From NCBI GenBank assembly GCA_964547995.1, contig CAZJRB010000071.1:1-38367 (forward strand): DNA of 38,367 nucleotides, written 5' to 3'. This document shows, piece after piece, positions 15,347-25,563 of the stretch. Position 1 is the first letter of the stretch, and each line of letters starts with the position of its first letter. A program made the translations under genes and the position numbers. The notes beneath the pieces were generated by a model. It was not told the origin of the DNA. It did not search any database and worked only from the letters and a program-made list of their open reading frames with translations. This stretch comes from CAZJRB01 sp964547995. Lineage in GTDB: Bacteria > Planctomycetota > Planctomycetia > Pirellulales > Thermoguttaceae.

Positions 15347-16798
15347 CTACCGCCACGATGCCGCCGCTTCGTCGCCGGAGAGATAGGCGTGGATGTCGCG
15401 GGCGGAGACGCGGCCGGCACCCATGGCCGCGATCACCGTGGCCGAGCCGGTGATGATGTCGCCGCCGGCCCAGACTCGCTCCCGCGTCGTCCGGCCGCGC
15501 TCGTCGGCGTTGACGTAGCCCCAGCGATTCAGCTCCAGGCCGGACGTCTTCTTGGTCAGCAGCGGATTCGCGCCGGCCCCGATCGCGACGATGATCAGGT
15601 CGGTGTCGATGGTGAACTCGGAGCCTTCGATCGGGATAGGGCGTCGCCGGCCGGAGTCGTCGGGCTCGCCCAGCTCCATTTGCAGACACTTCATCCGACG
15701 GACCATACCGTTCTCGTCGTCCTCAAAGGCCACCGGATTGGTCAGCAGCTTGAAGATGATGCCCTCCTCTTCGGCATGGTGGACCTCTTCGGCCCGGGCG
15801 GGCAACTCGGTCCGCGAGCGGCGGTAGACGATGTGGACCTTGTCGGCCCCGAGCCGCAGCGCAACTCGGGCGGAATCCATCGCGACGTTGCCACCCCCGA
15901 TCACGCAGACGTGCTTGCCGTGGACCACCGGCGTGTCGTACTCGGGAAAGCGGTAGGCTTTCATGAGGTTGCTCCGGGTGAGATACTCGTTGGCCGAGTA
16001 GACGCCGCCGAGGTCTTCGCCCGGGACACCGAGGAACATGGGCAGCCCGGCCCCAACACCGATGAACACGGCGTCGAAACCACCTTCGCCGAGCAATTCG
16101 TCGATGGTGGTCACCTGGCCGACGACCTGATTCAGCTTCAGCTCCACGCCGAGCTGCACGAGATAGTCGACTTCCTTTTCGACGATTTCCTTGGGCAGGC
16201 GGAACTCGGGGATGCCGTACATCAACACGCCGCCCGGCTTGTGGAAGGCCTCGAAGATCGTCACCCCGTATCCGAGCAGGATGAGGTCGCCGGCGACGGT
16301 CAGGCCGGCGGGCCCGGCGCCGATGATCGCGATCTTCCTGCCGTTGGGCGGCTGCTTTCCCGGTATTTCGATCAGGTCGTTATCGCGTTCGTAGTCGGCC
16401 ACGAAGCGTTCGAGCCGCCCCACGGCAACCGGCTCGAACTTTTTGGCCAGGGTACACATCACTTCGCACTGGGTTTCTTGCGGGCAGACGCGTCCGCAGA
16501 TGGCGGGCAGGGCGTTGGTCTGCTTGACCAACCGGGCGGCTTCGGCGAACTTTCCCTCGGCGACCAGGGCGATGAAACCGGGAATGTCGACGTTGACCGG
16601 GCAACCCTCAATGCACGGCAGCTTCTTGCACTGCATACAGCGGGCGGCCTCCTGCCGGGCCTGCTCCGGCGAATAACCCAAAGGGACTTCATCAAAATTC
16701 TTCGCCCGGACCTTCGGGTCCTGCTCCGGCATCGGGGTGCGGGTCTTCTGGATCGGCTTCTTCTTTTTTTTCTTCTCGGGTTTTTTCTCGTCGCTCAT
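15347..16798 (-). CDS. gltA: NADPH-dependent glutamate synthase small subunit / NfnL-like flavoprotein
   Basis: The 483-residue protein has an N-terminal domain with two Cys groups for [4Fe-4S] clusters: C54, C57, C62, C66 and C101, C105, C111, C115. An FAD-binding GAGPAG (160-165) and an NADPH-binding GGGNVAMDSARVA (301-313) follow, and the C-terminal WAGGDIITGSATVIAAMGAG (443-462) completes the flavin site. This is the architecture of GltD/GltA and of NfnL. The adjacent NfnS-like gene, whose stop overlaps this start by 4 bases, makes an NADH-dependent ferredoxin:NADP+ oxidoreductase (Nfn) the best guess. Glutamate synthase activity with the FMN protein at 23279 is an alternative. The N-terminus is very Lys-rich. 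The start at 16798 is set by that overlap. Confidence 0.9.
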   Translation of the reverse strand: MSDEKKPEKKKKKKPIQKTRTPMPEQDPKVRAKNFDEVPLGYSPEQARQEAARCMQCKKLPCIEGCPVNVDIPGFIALVAEGKFAEAARLVKQTNALPAICGRVCPQETQCEVMCTLAKKFEPVAVGRLERFVADYERDNDLIEIPGKQPPNGRKIAIIGAGPAGLTVAGDLILLGYGVTIFEAFHKPGGVLMYGIPEFRLPKEIVEKEVDYLVQLGVELKLNQVVGQVTTIDELLGEGGFDAVFIGVGAGLPMFLGVPGEDLGGVYSANEYLTRSNLMKAYRFPEYDTPVVHGKHVCVIGGGNVAMDSARVALRLGADKVHIVYRRSRTELPARAEEVHHAEEEGIIFKLLTNPVAFEDDENGMVRRMKCLQMELGEPDDSGRRRPIPIEGSEFTIDTDLIIVAIGAGANPLLTKKTSGLELNRWGYVNADERGRTTRERVWAGGDIITGSATVIAAMGAGRVSARDIHAYLSGDEAAASWR

Positions 16799-17634
16799 CC
16801 TTGTTCGGCCTCCTCTATGTAGCGATCCAGGGAGCACTTCTCCTCCTGCGTGTAGATCTTCTGACGCGACAGGACCATGTCCCAGTCAACGAGATGGCCG
16901 TCGAATTCGGGGCCGTCGACGCACGTAAATAGCGTCTCGTCCCCCACCTTCACCCGGCAGCCGCCGCACATGCCCGTCCCGTCGACCATGATCATGTTCA
17001 GACTGGTGATGGTCTTCACGCCGAACGGGCGTGTGGTTTCGGCGCAGAATTTCATCATGATGGCGGGGCCGATCGCATAAACGCACCCGATCTCCTCGGC
17101 CTTTTCCTCCATAAGCTCCTTCAGCGGCTCGGTTACCAGTGCTTTGCGGCCGACGGAGCCGTCGTCGGTGGTGATGATGTGCTGGTGGCTGACGGCCGCC
17201 AGCCTGTCCTGCCAGAAGAGCAAATCGGCCGTGCGGGCGCCTTGGATCGAGATCACGTGATTCCCGCGTTCTTTCAGCGCCCTGGCAATCGGATAAATGG
17301 GGGCGGTTCCCACACCGCCGGCGACCATGATCGCGGTGCCGAAGTCGGCGATTTCGCTGGGGTGGCCCAGCGGGCCGATCAACGCATAGTACTCGTTCCC
17401 CTCGCCAAGCCGGGCGAGTTTCCGCGAGGAGGTGCCGACCTCCATCAGCACCAGCGTAATCGTGCCGGCCGAGGCGTCGAAGTCGGCCACCGTCAAGGGT
17501 ACCCGTTCCCCCTGCTCGTCGGCCATGACGATAACGAAATGGCCCGGTCTGGCCTTCGCCGCCACTTGGGGGGCTTCGACAAGGATCTCGTGGATTCCGG
17601 GGACTAATTCAGACTTCTGTACGACTCGGGGCAT
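16795..17634 (-). CDS. NfnS-like FAD/NAD-binding subunit (sulfide/dihydroorotate dehydrogenase-like)
   Basis: The 279-residue protein belongs to the ferredoxin-NADP reductase superfamily. ARPGHFVIVMADEQGERVPL (28-47) is the FAD-binding barrel. AIMVAGGVGTAPIYPIARAL (101-120) is the nucleotide-binding loop. GTGMCGGCRV (C223, C226) with FTCVDGPEFDGH (C238) binds a [2Fe-2S] cluster, as in NfnS and PyrK. It would pair with the NfnL-like product to bifurcate electrons between NADPH, NAD+ and ferredoxin. The start at 17634 matches family N-termini; the longer frame to 17769 is low-quality and unsupported. The 4-bp overlap with the next gene indicates translational coupling. A damaged copy of its 5' half lies beyond carB. 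Confidence 0.9.
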   Translation of the reverse strand: MPRVVQKSELVPGIHEILVEAPQVAAKARPGHFVIVMADEQGERVPLTVADFDASAGTITLVLMEVGTSSRKLARLGEGNEYYALIGPLGHPSEIADFGTAIMVAGGVGTAPIYPIARALKERGNHVISIQGARTADLLFWQDRLAAVSHQHIITTDDGSVGRKALVTEPLKELMEEKAEEIGCVYAIGPAIMMKFCAETTRPFGVKTITSLNMIMVDGTGMCGGCRVKVGDETLFTCVDGPEFDGHLVDWDMVLSRQKIYTQEEKCSLDRYIEEAEQG

Positions 17635-17725
17635 TGGTACAAAGGCTTGGCAGCAGGGGGTTTTCGGTTCGGCATCCGGCCTCCAGCGATCCGTTTCGCG
17701 GTGCCTGCCTGTCGGCTCACCGGCC

Positions 17726-17754
17726 AGATTACTAAATCTCCGGCCAACTGTCCA
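17726..17754 (-). promoter_or_regulatory. Possible promoter of the nfn-like operon
   Basis: On the minus strand TGGACA (17754-17749), 17 bases, then TAATCT (17731-17726). The -35 box is good and the -10 box is poor. Dyads lie immediately upstream at 17768-17794. Confidence 0.35.
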
Positions 17755-17767
17755 CCACCGTACGGAC

Positions 17768-17794
17768 ATTAGCGGGACTAATGCCGAATATTAG
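17768..17794. promoter_or_regulatory. Overlapping CTAAT/ATTAG dyads, possible operator
   Basis: ATTAG-CGGGA-CTAAT (17768-17782) overlaps CTAATGCCGAATATTAG (17778-17794). The second matches 12 of 17 positions of the perfect dyad CTAATACTAAGTATTAG (23163-23179) upstream of the FMN glutamate synthase-family gene. Confidence 0.4.
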
Positions 17795-17883
17795 GGAGTA
17801 ATGAGCTTCCTTGAACGGCAAGGCGGGTTACAATGAGCACTTGGTTCCTGTAGGGTTTTCCAGCTTAGGGCGAGCGGCAGGTA

Positions 17884-17965
17884 AAGATTTCCCCGTAGCT
17901 ACGGTCGCCAGACCGTGGATCAAACCGCACTCCATCGCCTGCGACGGTGGCTACAGGTAAATTCT
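17884..17965. repeat. Imperfect inverted repeat in the carA leader
   Basis: Arms of 25 bases (17884-17908 and 17941-17965) match at about 19 positions as inverted repeats. The core is GTAGCTACGGTCGC against GCGACGGTGGCTAC. Within the left arm, CCGTAGCTACGG (17893-17904) is a perfect palindrome. The 8-mer CAGGTAAA occurs at 17878-17885 and again at 17954-17961, like a target-site duplication. It may be a miniature mobile element or an RNA hairpin acting on carAB. Confidence 0.5.
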
Positions 17966-18008
17966 CTTCCGCCGTTCGCCTTGGGATTGTGAGCAGAGGA
18001 ACGTGGCT

Positions 18009-19137
18009 ATGATTCGACCCGCGTTGTTGGCGCTTGAGGACGGCGCCCATTTCCGCGGCCTCTCGTTTGGCAAAGCGGGAGAATGCGACGGAGAGGTTGT
18101 GTTTAACACCTCGATGATGGGTTACCCTGAGATTCTCACCGACCCGTCCTACCGCGGCCAGATGGTCTGCATGACCTATCCGCTGGTTGGCAACTATGGC
18201 ATAACCGATCAAGACTTCGAGTCCCGCAAGATCTTTCTCTCCGGCTTCATCGTCAAGGAGAATTCGCGCATCGCGTCGAACTGGCGGAGCCGGAGGACGC
18301 TGGCGGACTTTCTGAAGGACCACAACATCCTCGGCGTCGAAGGCATCGACACCAGGCGGCTGGTCAAGCACATCCGCCAGTCCGGCGCCATGAAGGGCGT
18401 CCTTTCCACGGTCGACCTCGACCCGAAGAGCCTGGTCGAGAAGGCCAAGGCCTCGCCCGGCCTGATCGGCCGCGACCTGGTCAGAGAAGTCACCGGAGAC
18501 AAGCCCTACGAGTGGTCCGAGCCACTGCCGGACAACGAGCCGAAGGGGCCGGAGTTCAAGGTGGCGGCCCTTGACTACGGCATCAAATACAACATTTTGC
18601 GCGGGCTGGTCAGCCACGGGTGCAAGGTGACGGTGCTGCCGGCGACGACCAAGGCGGAACAAGTGCTGGCATACGAGCCGGACGGCATTTTCTTGAGCAA
18701 CGGTCCGGGAGATCCGGCGGCGCTGCCGCATATCGTGGATGAAGTGAAGAAGATGCTGGGCAAGAGGCCCATCTTCGGCATCTGCCTGGGCCACCAGATT
18801 CTCGGCCAGGCACTGGGCGGAAATACTTTCAAACTCAAGTTCGGCCACCACGGCGGGAACCAACCCGTGATGCGACTCGACACCCGGCAGGTTGAAATCA
18901 CTGCCCAGAACCACGGCTTTGCCGTGGACGTCGATTCCATCAAAGACCACCCGGTCGAGCTGACACACGTCAACCTGAACGACAATACGCTGGAAGGGAT
19001 GGCGCACAAGGAGTTGCCGGTCTTCTCGGTCCAATATCACCCCGAGGCGGCGCCGGGACCGCATGATTCGCGGTACCTGTTCGAGCGTTTCGCAGAGATG
19101 ATGCGGACGGGCCAACCGCCCCGCGCGGAACCGAACG

Positions 19138-19145
<8 letters not shown>
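18009..19145 (+). CDS. carA: Carbamoyl-phosphate synthase small subunit (glutaminase)
   Basis: The 378-residue subunit releases ammonia from glutamine for carbamoyl phosphate synthesis, used for arginine and pyrimidines. The N-terminal domain has CDGEVVFNTSMMGYPEILTD (26-45). The class I glutamine amidotransferase domain has the nucleophile Cys259 in GICLGHQILGQALGG and the partners His344 and Glu346 in QYHPEAAPGP. Length is normal. The ATG at 18009 is chosen because AGAGGA (17995-18000) lies 8 bases upstream; the GTG at 18003 is too close to it. The stop lies inside carB (8-bp overlap), so the subunits are translationally coupled. A structured leader of about 170 bases may precede the gene. 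Confidence 0.97.
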
Positions 19146-22362
<3,217 letters not shown>

Positions 22363-22837
22363 CGGCCAACGGAGCCGTCGTCGGTCGTGATGATGTGCTG
22401 GTCGCTGACCTCTGCCAGCCTGTCTTGCCAGAAGAGCAAATCGGCGGTTCGAGCACCCTGGATCGACACAAGGCGATTGCCGCGTTCTTTCAAGGCCCTG
22501 GCAATGGGAAAGATGGGTGCAGTTCCCGCTCCCCCGGCGACCATGATCGCGGTGCCGAAGTCGGCGATTTCGCTCGGATGCCCCAGCGAGCCGATCAACG
22601 CATAGAGATCATCGCCTTCGGCCAGTGCGGCCAATTTCCGCGAGGACGTGCCGACCTCCATCAACACCAGATGGTGCCAGCCGAAGTGTCGAAGTCGGCT
22701 ACCGTCAGGGGCACGCGTTCGCCCCTGCTCATCGGCCATGACGATGACGAAATGGCCGGGCCGGGCTTTCGCCGCCACTGGGGAGGCGACGACGATCTCG
22801 TGGCAACCAGTTCGCTCTTCTTGCAGAGTTGGGCCAT
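22363..22837 (-). pseudogene. Truncated, frameshifted copy of the NfnS-like gene
   Basis: On the minus strand this matches the first 163 of 279 codons of the intact gene at 16795-17634. The best-preserved stretch is VGTSSRKLAALAEGDDLYAL, followed by AIMVAGGAGTAPIFPIARAL and ending at DDGSVGR. Against the intact gene I count three indel regions by eye: about 10 bases lost after the codons for KSELV, one base gained after DEQG, and four bases lost before LVLMEVG. The homology stops exactly at the carB stop codon, so the iron-sulphur domain is absent. No functional product is expected. The ATG context (22837-22835) is still recognisable. Confidence 0.85.
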
Positions 22838-23278
22838 ACGGTTGGGAATTCCTAAGCTAAGAGAATTATATTATATGGGAATAATGAATCCTGTAGGCTC
22901 TACGACTGCCGTCGAAAGGTCCACCTGTCGGGATGCGATATTAGCGGAACGAATACTTCGACTGTTTGACTTACAGAAGGCTCGTAAGTTGTTTCTCCGA
23001 TAAATGTTAGCCACGCTAGCATCGAGCGGCCCGTAGAATTCGTGTAGCAATGGCTTGCTCATGCTGGCTGCCGTTTTCTTCGGGGAATTCGAGGTTGATG
23101 CCTATCAGTTGCTAAGGACATAGCGGGGTGCCATTTCAGGGCCCCTTCTATGTTCAGGCATACTAATACTAAGTATTAGAGAAATCGTCATTTCCTAATA
23201 GCAATCCAGCCATTAGCATAAGAAATTCTCTCAGTTGTGAACATGTCTCTGTATTGTAACTATAGGGAGGAACCATTG
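22838..23278. other. 441-bp A/T-rich region upstream of the FMN glutamate synthase-family gene
   Basis: The part next to the pseudogene still contains GATATTAGCGGAACGAATAC (22938-22957), which resembles GACATTAGCGGGACTAATGC (17766-17785) upstream of the intact NfnS-like gene, so the duplication probably included the promoter region. Further on is the perfect dyad at 23163-23179. GGAGG (23266-23270) is the ribosome-binding site of the next gene. No coding signal was found. Confidence 0.5.
23163..23179. promoter_or_regulatory. Perfect 17-bp dyad, possible operator
   Basis: CTAATACT-A-AGTATTAG, with two perfect 8-base arms, lies 100 bases before the FMN glutamate synthase-family ATG. Related CTAAT/ATTAG half-sites follow at about 23194 and 23212. 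A similar dyad lies upstream of the nfn-like operon. Confidence 0.5.
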
Positions 23279-24871
23279 ATGAATCTTCACCGACCCAACG
23301 CTAATGAAGCAACTCAATCATCGAACCGTTCTCGCTCAGTAGTCCCCCAATCGGGCTTATGCTCGCGGTGTGTGGACGGGTGCAGGGGGAATTGCGAGGT
23401 ATTTCGGGCAACCTTCCGGGGTCGTGAAGTGATCTATCCCGGGCCCTACGGCCAGGGAACTGCGGGAGCCGATAAGGACTATCCGGTGGATTACTCCCAC
23501 CTGAATATCCAGGGCTATGCCTTGGGCGGAAGAGGGCTGCCTGAAGGCGTCGAGGCCAATCCCGATACCTGCAAGTTTCCCGGGGTCCGGGTCGACACCG
23601 AGTACGGTTGGGACCGGAAGGTGAAGATGGCAGCCCCGGTGTTCACCGGCGCGTTGGGATCGACCGAGATCGCCCGCAAAAATTGGGACCACTTCGCCAT
23701 CGGCGCGGCCATTACCGGAATCACGGCGGTCTGCGGCGAAAACGTCTGCGGAATCGACCCGGAATTGGAACTCGACGGCAACGGCAAGATCACGTCGGCC
23801 CCCGACATGGACCGCCGGATCGAGACCTACCGGCGCTATCATCGCGGGCTGGGCGAAATCCTCGTCCAGATGAACGTCGAGGATACGCGGTTGGGCGTCG
23901 CGGAATACGTCGTCGAGAAACACAACTTGGACACGATCGAGTTGAAGTGGGGACAAGGCGCCAAGTGCATCGGCGGCGAGATCAAGGTCGACTCGCTCGA
24001 AAGGGCGCTGGAACTCCAGAAACGGGGCTACATCGTCACGCCCGACCCGTCCGATCCGATCATCCAGACGGCCTTCCAAAGCGGCGCCTTCAAGCAGTTC
24101 GAGCGCCACAGCCGGTTGGGGTTCGTCGACGAAGAGAGTTTCTACGCCGAGTGCGACCGGCTCCGCGGCCTGGGCTTCAAGCGGATCACGCTGAAGACGG
24201 GCGCCTACGGCCTGCGCGAGTTGGCCATGGCGTTGAAGTGGTGCGGCCAGGCCAAGATCGATCTGCTGACGATCGACGGGGCTCCCGGTGGAACCGGCAT
24301 GAGCCCCTGGCGGATGATGGAAGAGTGGGGAGTGCCCAGCATCTATCTCCACTCGGCCGCCGTCGAGTTTGCCGAGAAGCTGACCGCCAAGGGCCAACGC
24401 GTGCCCGACCTGGCATTCGCCGGCGGGTTCAGCTCCGAGGACCATCTGTTCAAGGCGCTGGCGCTCGGTGCTCCGTTTGTCAAGGCAATCTGTCTGGGCA
24501 GGGCGATGATGATCCCCGGCATGGTCGGCAAGAACATCAGCCTCTGGATGAACAACGGGGGACTGCCGAGAACCGTCAAACAGTACGGCGACGTGCCCGA
24601 GGAAATCTTCGTCTGCTGGGAACAGGTGGCCGACATCGTCGGCAAAGGGGAAATGAAGAACATCCCGTTGGGGGCCATCGGCATCTTCTCCTACACCCAG
24701 AAACTCTCCGTCGGCCTGCAGCAGTTGATGGCCGGCGCTCGGTGCTTCAGCGTCCCGGCGATCAGCCGCAAGGAGATTTTCAGTCTCACCAGGGAGTGCG
24801 CCGAGGTGACCCGCATCCCTTACGTCATGGACGCCTACCGCGAGGAAGCCGAACAGATTCTCGACAGTTGA
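23279..24871 (+). CDS. FMN-binding glutamate synthase family protein
   Basis: The 530-residue protein matches the central FMN domain of GltB, as in the stand-alone glutamate synthase-related proteins of bacteria and archaea. The signature is TIDGAPGGTGMSPWRMMEEW near residue 330. A phosphate-binding FAGGFSSEDHLFKALALGAP follows near 380, then CLGRAMM. There is no glutaminase domain, so it would use free ammonia or act on another substrate. A short N-terminal Cys cluster (C28, C31, C35, C39 in LCSRCVDGCRGNCEVF) could hold an iron-sulphur centre. GGAGG lies 8 bases before the ATG at 23279. The nfn/GltA-like pair 6 kb away could supply electrons (inference). Confidence 0.85.
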   Translation: MNLHRPNANEATQSSNRSRSVVPQSGLCSRCVDGCRGNCEVFRATFRGREVIYPGPYGQGTAGADKDYPVDYSHLNIQGYALGGRGLPEGVEANPDTCKFPGVRVDTEYGWDRKVKMAAPVFTGALGSTEIARKNWDHFAIGAAITGITAVCGENVCGIDPELELDGNGKITSAPDMDRRIETYRRYHRGLGEILVQMNVEDTRLGVAEYVVEKHNLDTIELKWGQGAKCIGGEIKVDSLERALELQKRGYIVTPDPSDPIIQTAFQSGAFKQFERHSRLGFVDEESFYAECDRLRGLGFKRITLKTGAYGLRELAMALKWCGQAKIDLLTIDGAPGGTGMSPWRMMEEWGVPSIYLHSAAVEFAEKLTAKGQRVPDLAFAGGFSSEDHLFKALALGAPFVKAICLGRAMMIPGMVGKNISLWMNNGGLPRTVKQYGDVPEEIFVCWEQVADIVGKGEMKNIPLGAIGIFSYTQKLSVGLQQLMAGARCFSVPAISRKEIFSLTRECAEVTRIPYVMDAYREEAEQILDS

Positions 24872-25026
24872 CGGATTCCGCCGTCGATCGCCCCGGCGGC
24901 ACGAAGGCGCCCTGCTGCCCGAAGCACGGATGCCGCGGCCCCCGGCTTTGCACAAGCCAACTCGACACCAATTTGGTGTCTGCGTCGAATAGCCACCGAG
25001 GTCCACACATCCCCAAAGCCAAACTT

Positions 25027-25044
25027 GCCCCCCAGCGGGGGGGC
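25027..25044 (+). terminator. Terminator of the FMN glutamate synthase-family gene
   Basis: GCCCCCC (25027-25033) pairs with GGGGGGC (25038-25044) around AGCG, followed by ATTTCTCT. It has a strong GC stem and a short T-rich tail. Confidence 0.6.
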
Positions 25045-25112
25045 ATTTCTCTGCTTGGAGTAGCAGAAACTCCATAACTATTATACTTGAGCGGTCATGC
25101 ATATCAAGACCA

Positions 25113-25130
25113 TTTACCTTTCAGGTAAAC
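25113..25130. promoter_or_regulatory. Predicted HigA operator, distal copy
   Basis: TTTACCTTTCAGGTAAAC is an 18-base inverted repeat (arms TTTACC/GGTAAA). The second copy lies 46 bases downstream. Dyads of this kind upstream of higBA are typical HigA autoregulation sites. Confidence 0.6.
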
Positions 25131-25148
25131 ATTTTTTCGGAACTGCTC

Positions 25149-25177
25149 TTGAAAACTCTTTACGTACTTGGTAAACT
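25149..25177 (+). promoter_or_regulatory. Predicted promoter of the higBA-like operon
   Basis: TTGAAA (25149-25154), 17 bases, then TAAACT (25172-25177). The proximal dyad covers the spacer and most of the -10 box, so a bound repressor would block RNA polymerase. Transcription is predicted near 25184. Confidence 0.5.
25159..25176. promoter_or_regulatory. Predicted HigA operator, proximal copy
   Basis: TTTACGTACTTGGTAAAC shares both outer halves (TTTAC and GGTAAAC) with the distal copy at 25113-25130, and overlaps the predicted -10 box. Confidence 0.6.
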
Positions 25178-25218
25178 TCTATGAAAAGGACGCTGAGTCA
25201 TTGGTATAGGTTTGGGGT

Positions 25219-25551
25219 ATGGAAATAAGCTTCGCCACATCCAAGCTTGCCAAGGTCTGCAACTCAGAGAAGAAACTAAGGAGCGTCTATGGGCCGCGCA
25301 TGGCACGCGTGATCCAGCAGCGTCTTGTGGACCTAGATGCTGCGGAAACGCTGGAGTCGATGAGGAACATTCCTGGTAGATGCCACCAACTCAAGGAGAA
25401 TCTGGAGGGCTTATTTGCCGTTGATCTTGTCCACCCTGATCGACTTGTCTTTGCACCGGACCACGATCCGGTGCCTCAATTAAGCGGTGGAGGGGTAGAC
25501 TGGTCGAAGATCACCAAGATCGAAGTCGTCGGGATCGGCGACTACCACTGA
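25219..25551 (+). CDS. higB: HigB-like toxin (RelE/ParE superfamily)
   Basis: The 110-residue protein begins MEISFATSKLAKVCNSEKKL. It carries the family pattern YGPRMARVIQQRLVDLDAAE, then MRNIPGRCHQLKENLEGLFA and DLVHPDRLVFAPDHDPVP, closing with a VGIGDYH end. This is the subgroup of HigB-type ribosome-dependent mRNA interferases whose partner is a HigA protein carrying an ImmA/IrrE domain. Length is normal. No strong Shine-Dalgarno sequence precedes the only ATG at 25219. The stop lies 12 bases before the antitoxin start. Toxicity is inferred from the family. The toxin-first gene order is the hallmark of higBA loci. Confidence 0.85.
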   Translation: MEISFATSKLAKVCNSEKKLRSVYGPRMARVIQQRLVDLDAAETLESMRNIPGRCHQLKENLEGLFAVDLVHPDRLVFAPDHDPVPQLSGGGVDWSKITKIEVVGIGDYH

Positions 25552-25563
25552 AGGACGCAACCA

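Larger units (their letters stand above)
17635..18008. other. 374-bp divergent region between the nfn-like operon and carAB
   Basis: It holds a weak promoter and dyads for the minus-strand operon (17726-17794). A TACAAT box at 17829-17834 may be the -10 box of carAB, but no good -35 box was found for it. An 80-bp imperfect inverted repeat (17884-17965) lies in the presumed carA leader. Confidence 0.5.
24872..25218. other. 347-bp region between the glutamate synthase-family gene and the higBA-like operon
   Basis: It contains a perfect dyad, GACACCAA-T-TTGGTGTC (24964-24980), the terminator at 25027-25044, and the promoter-operator region of the toxin-antitoxin operon from 25113. The base composition drops sharply after about 25075. 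No gene was found. Confidence 0.6.

Noticed and set aside
17811..17834. TTGAAC/TACAAT as a full carAB promoter
   Set aside because: Spacing between the boxes is only 12 bases; only the -10 box is plausible.
24964..24980. GACACCAATTTGGTGTC as a terminator
   Set aside because: Only a 6-bp stem without a T-run, and a better terminator follows at 25027-25044; left as an unexplained dyad.
23357..25102. 581-residue minus-strand frame opposite the FMN glutamate synthase-family gene
   Set aside because: Antisense shadow of a well-defined gene.
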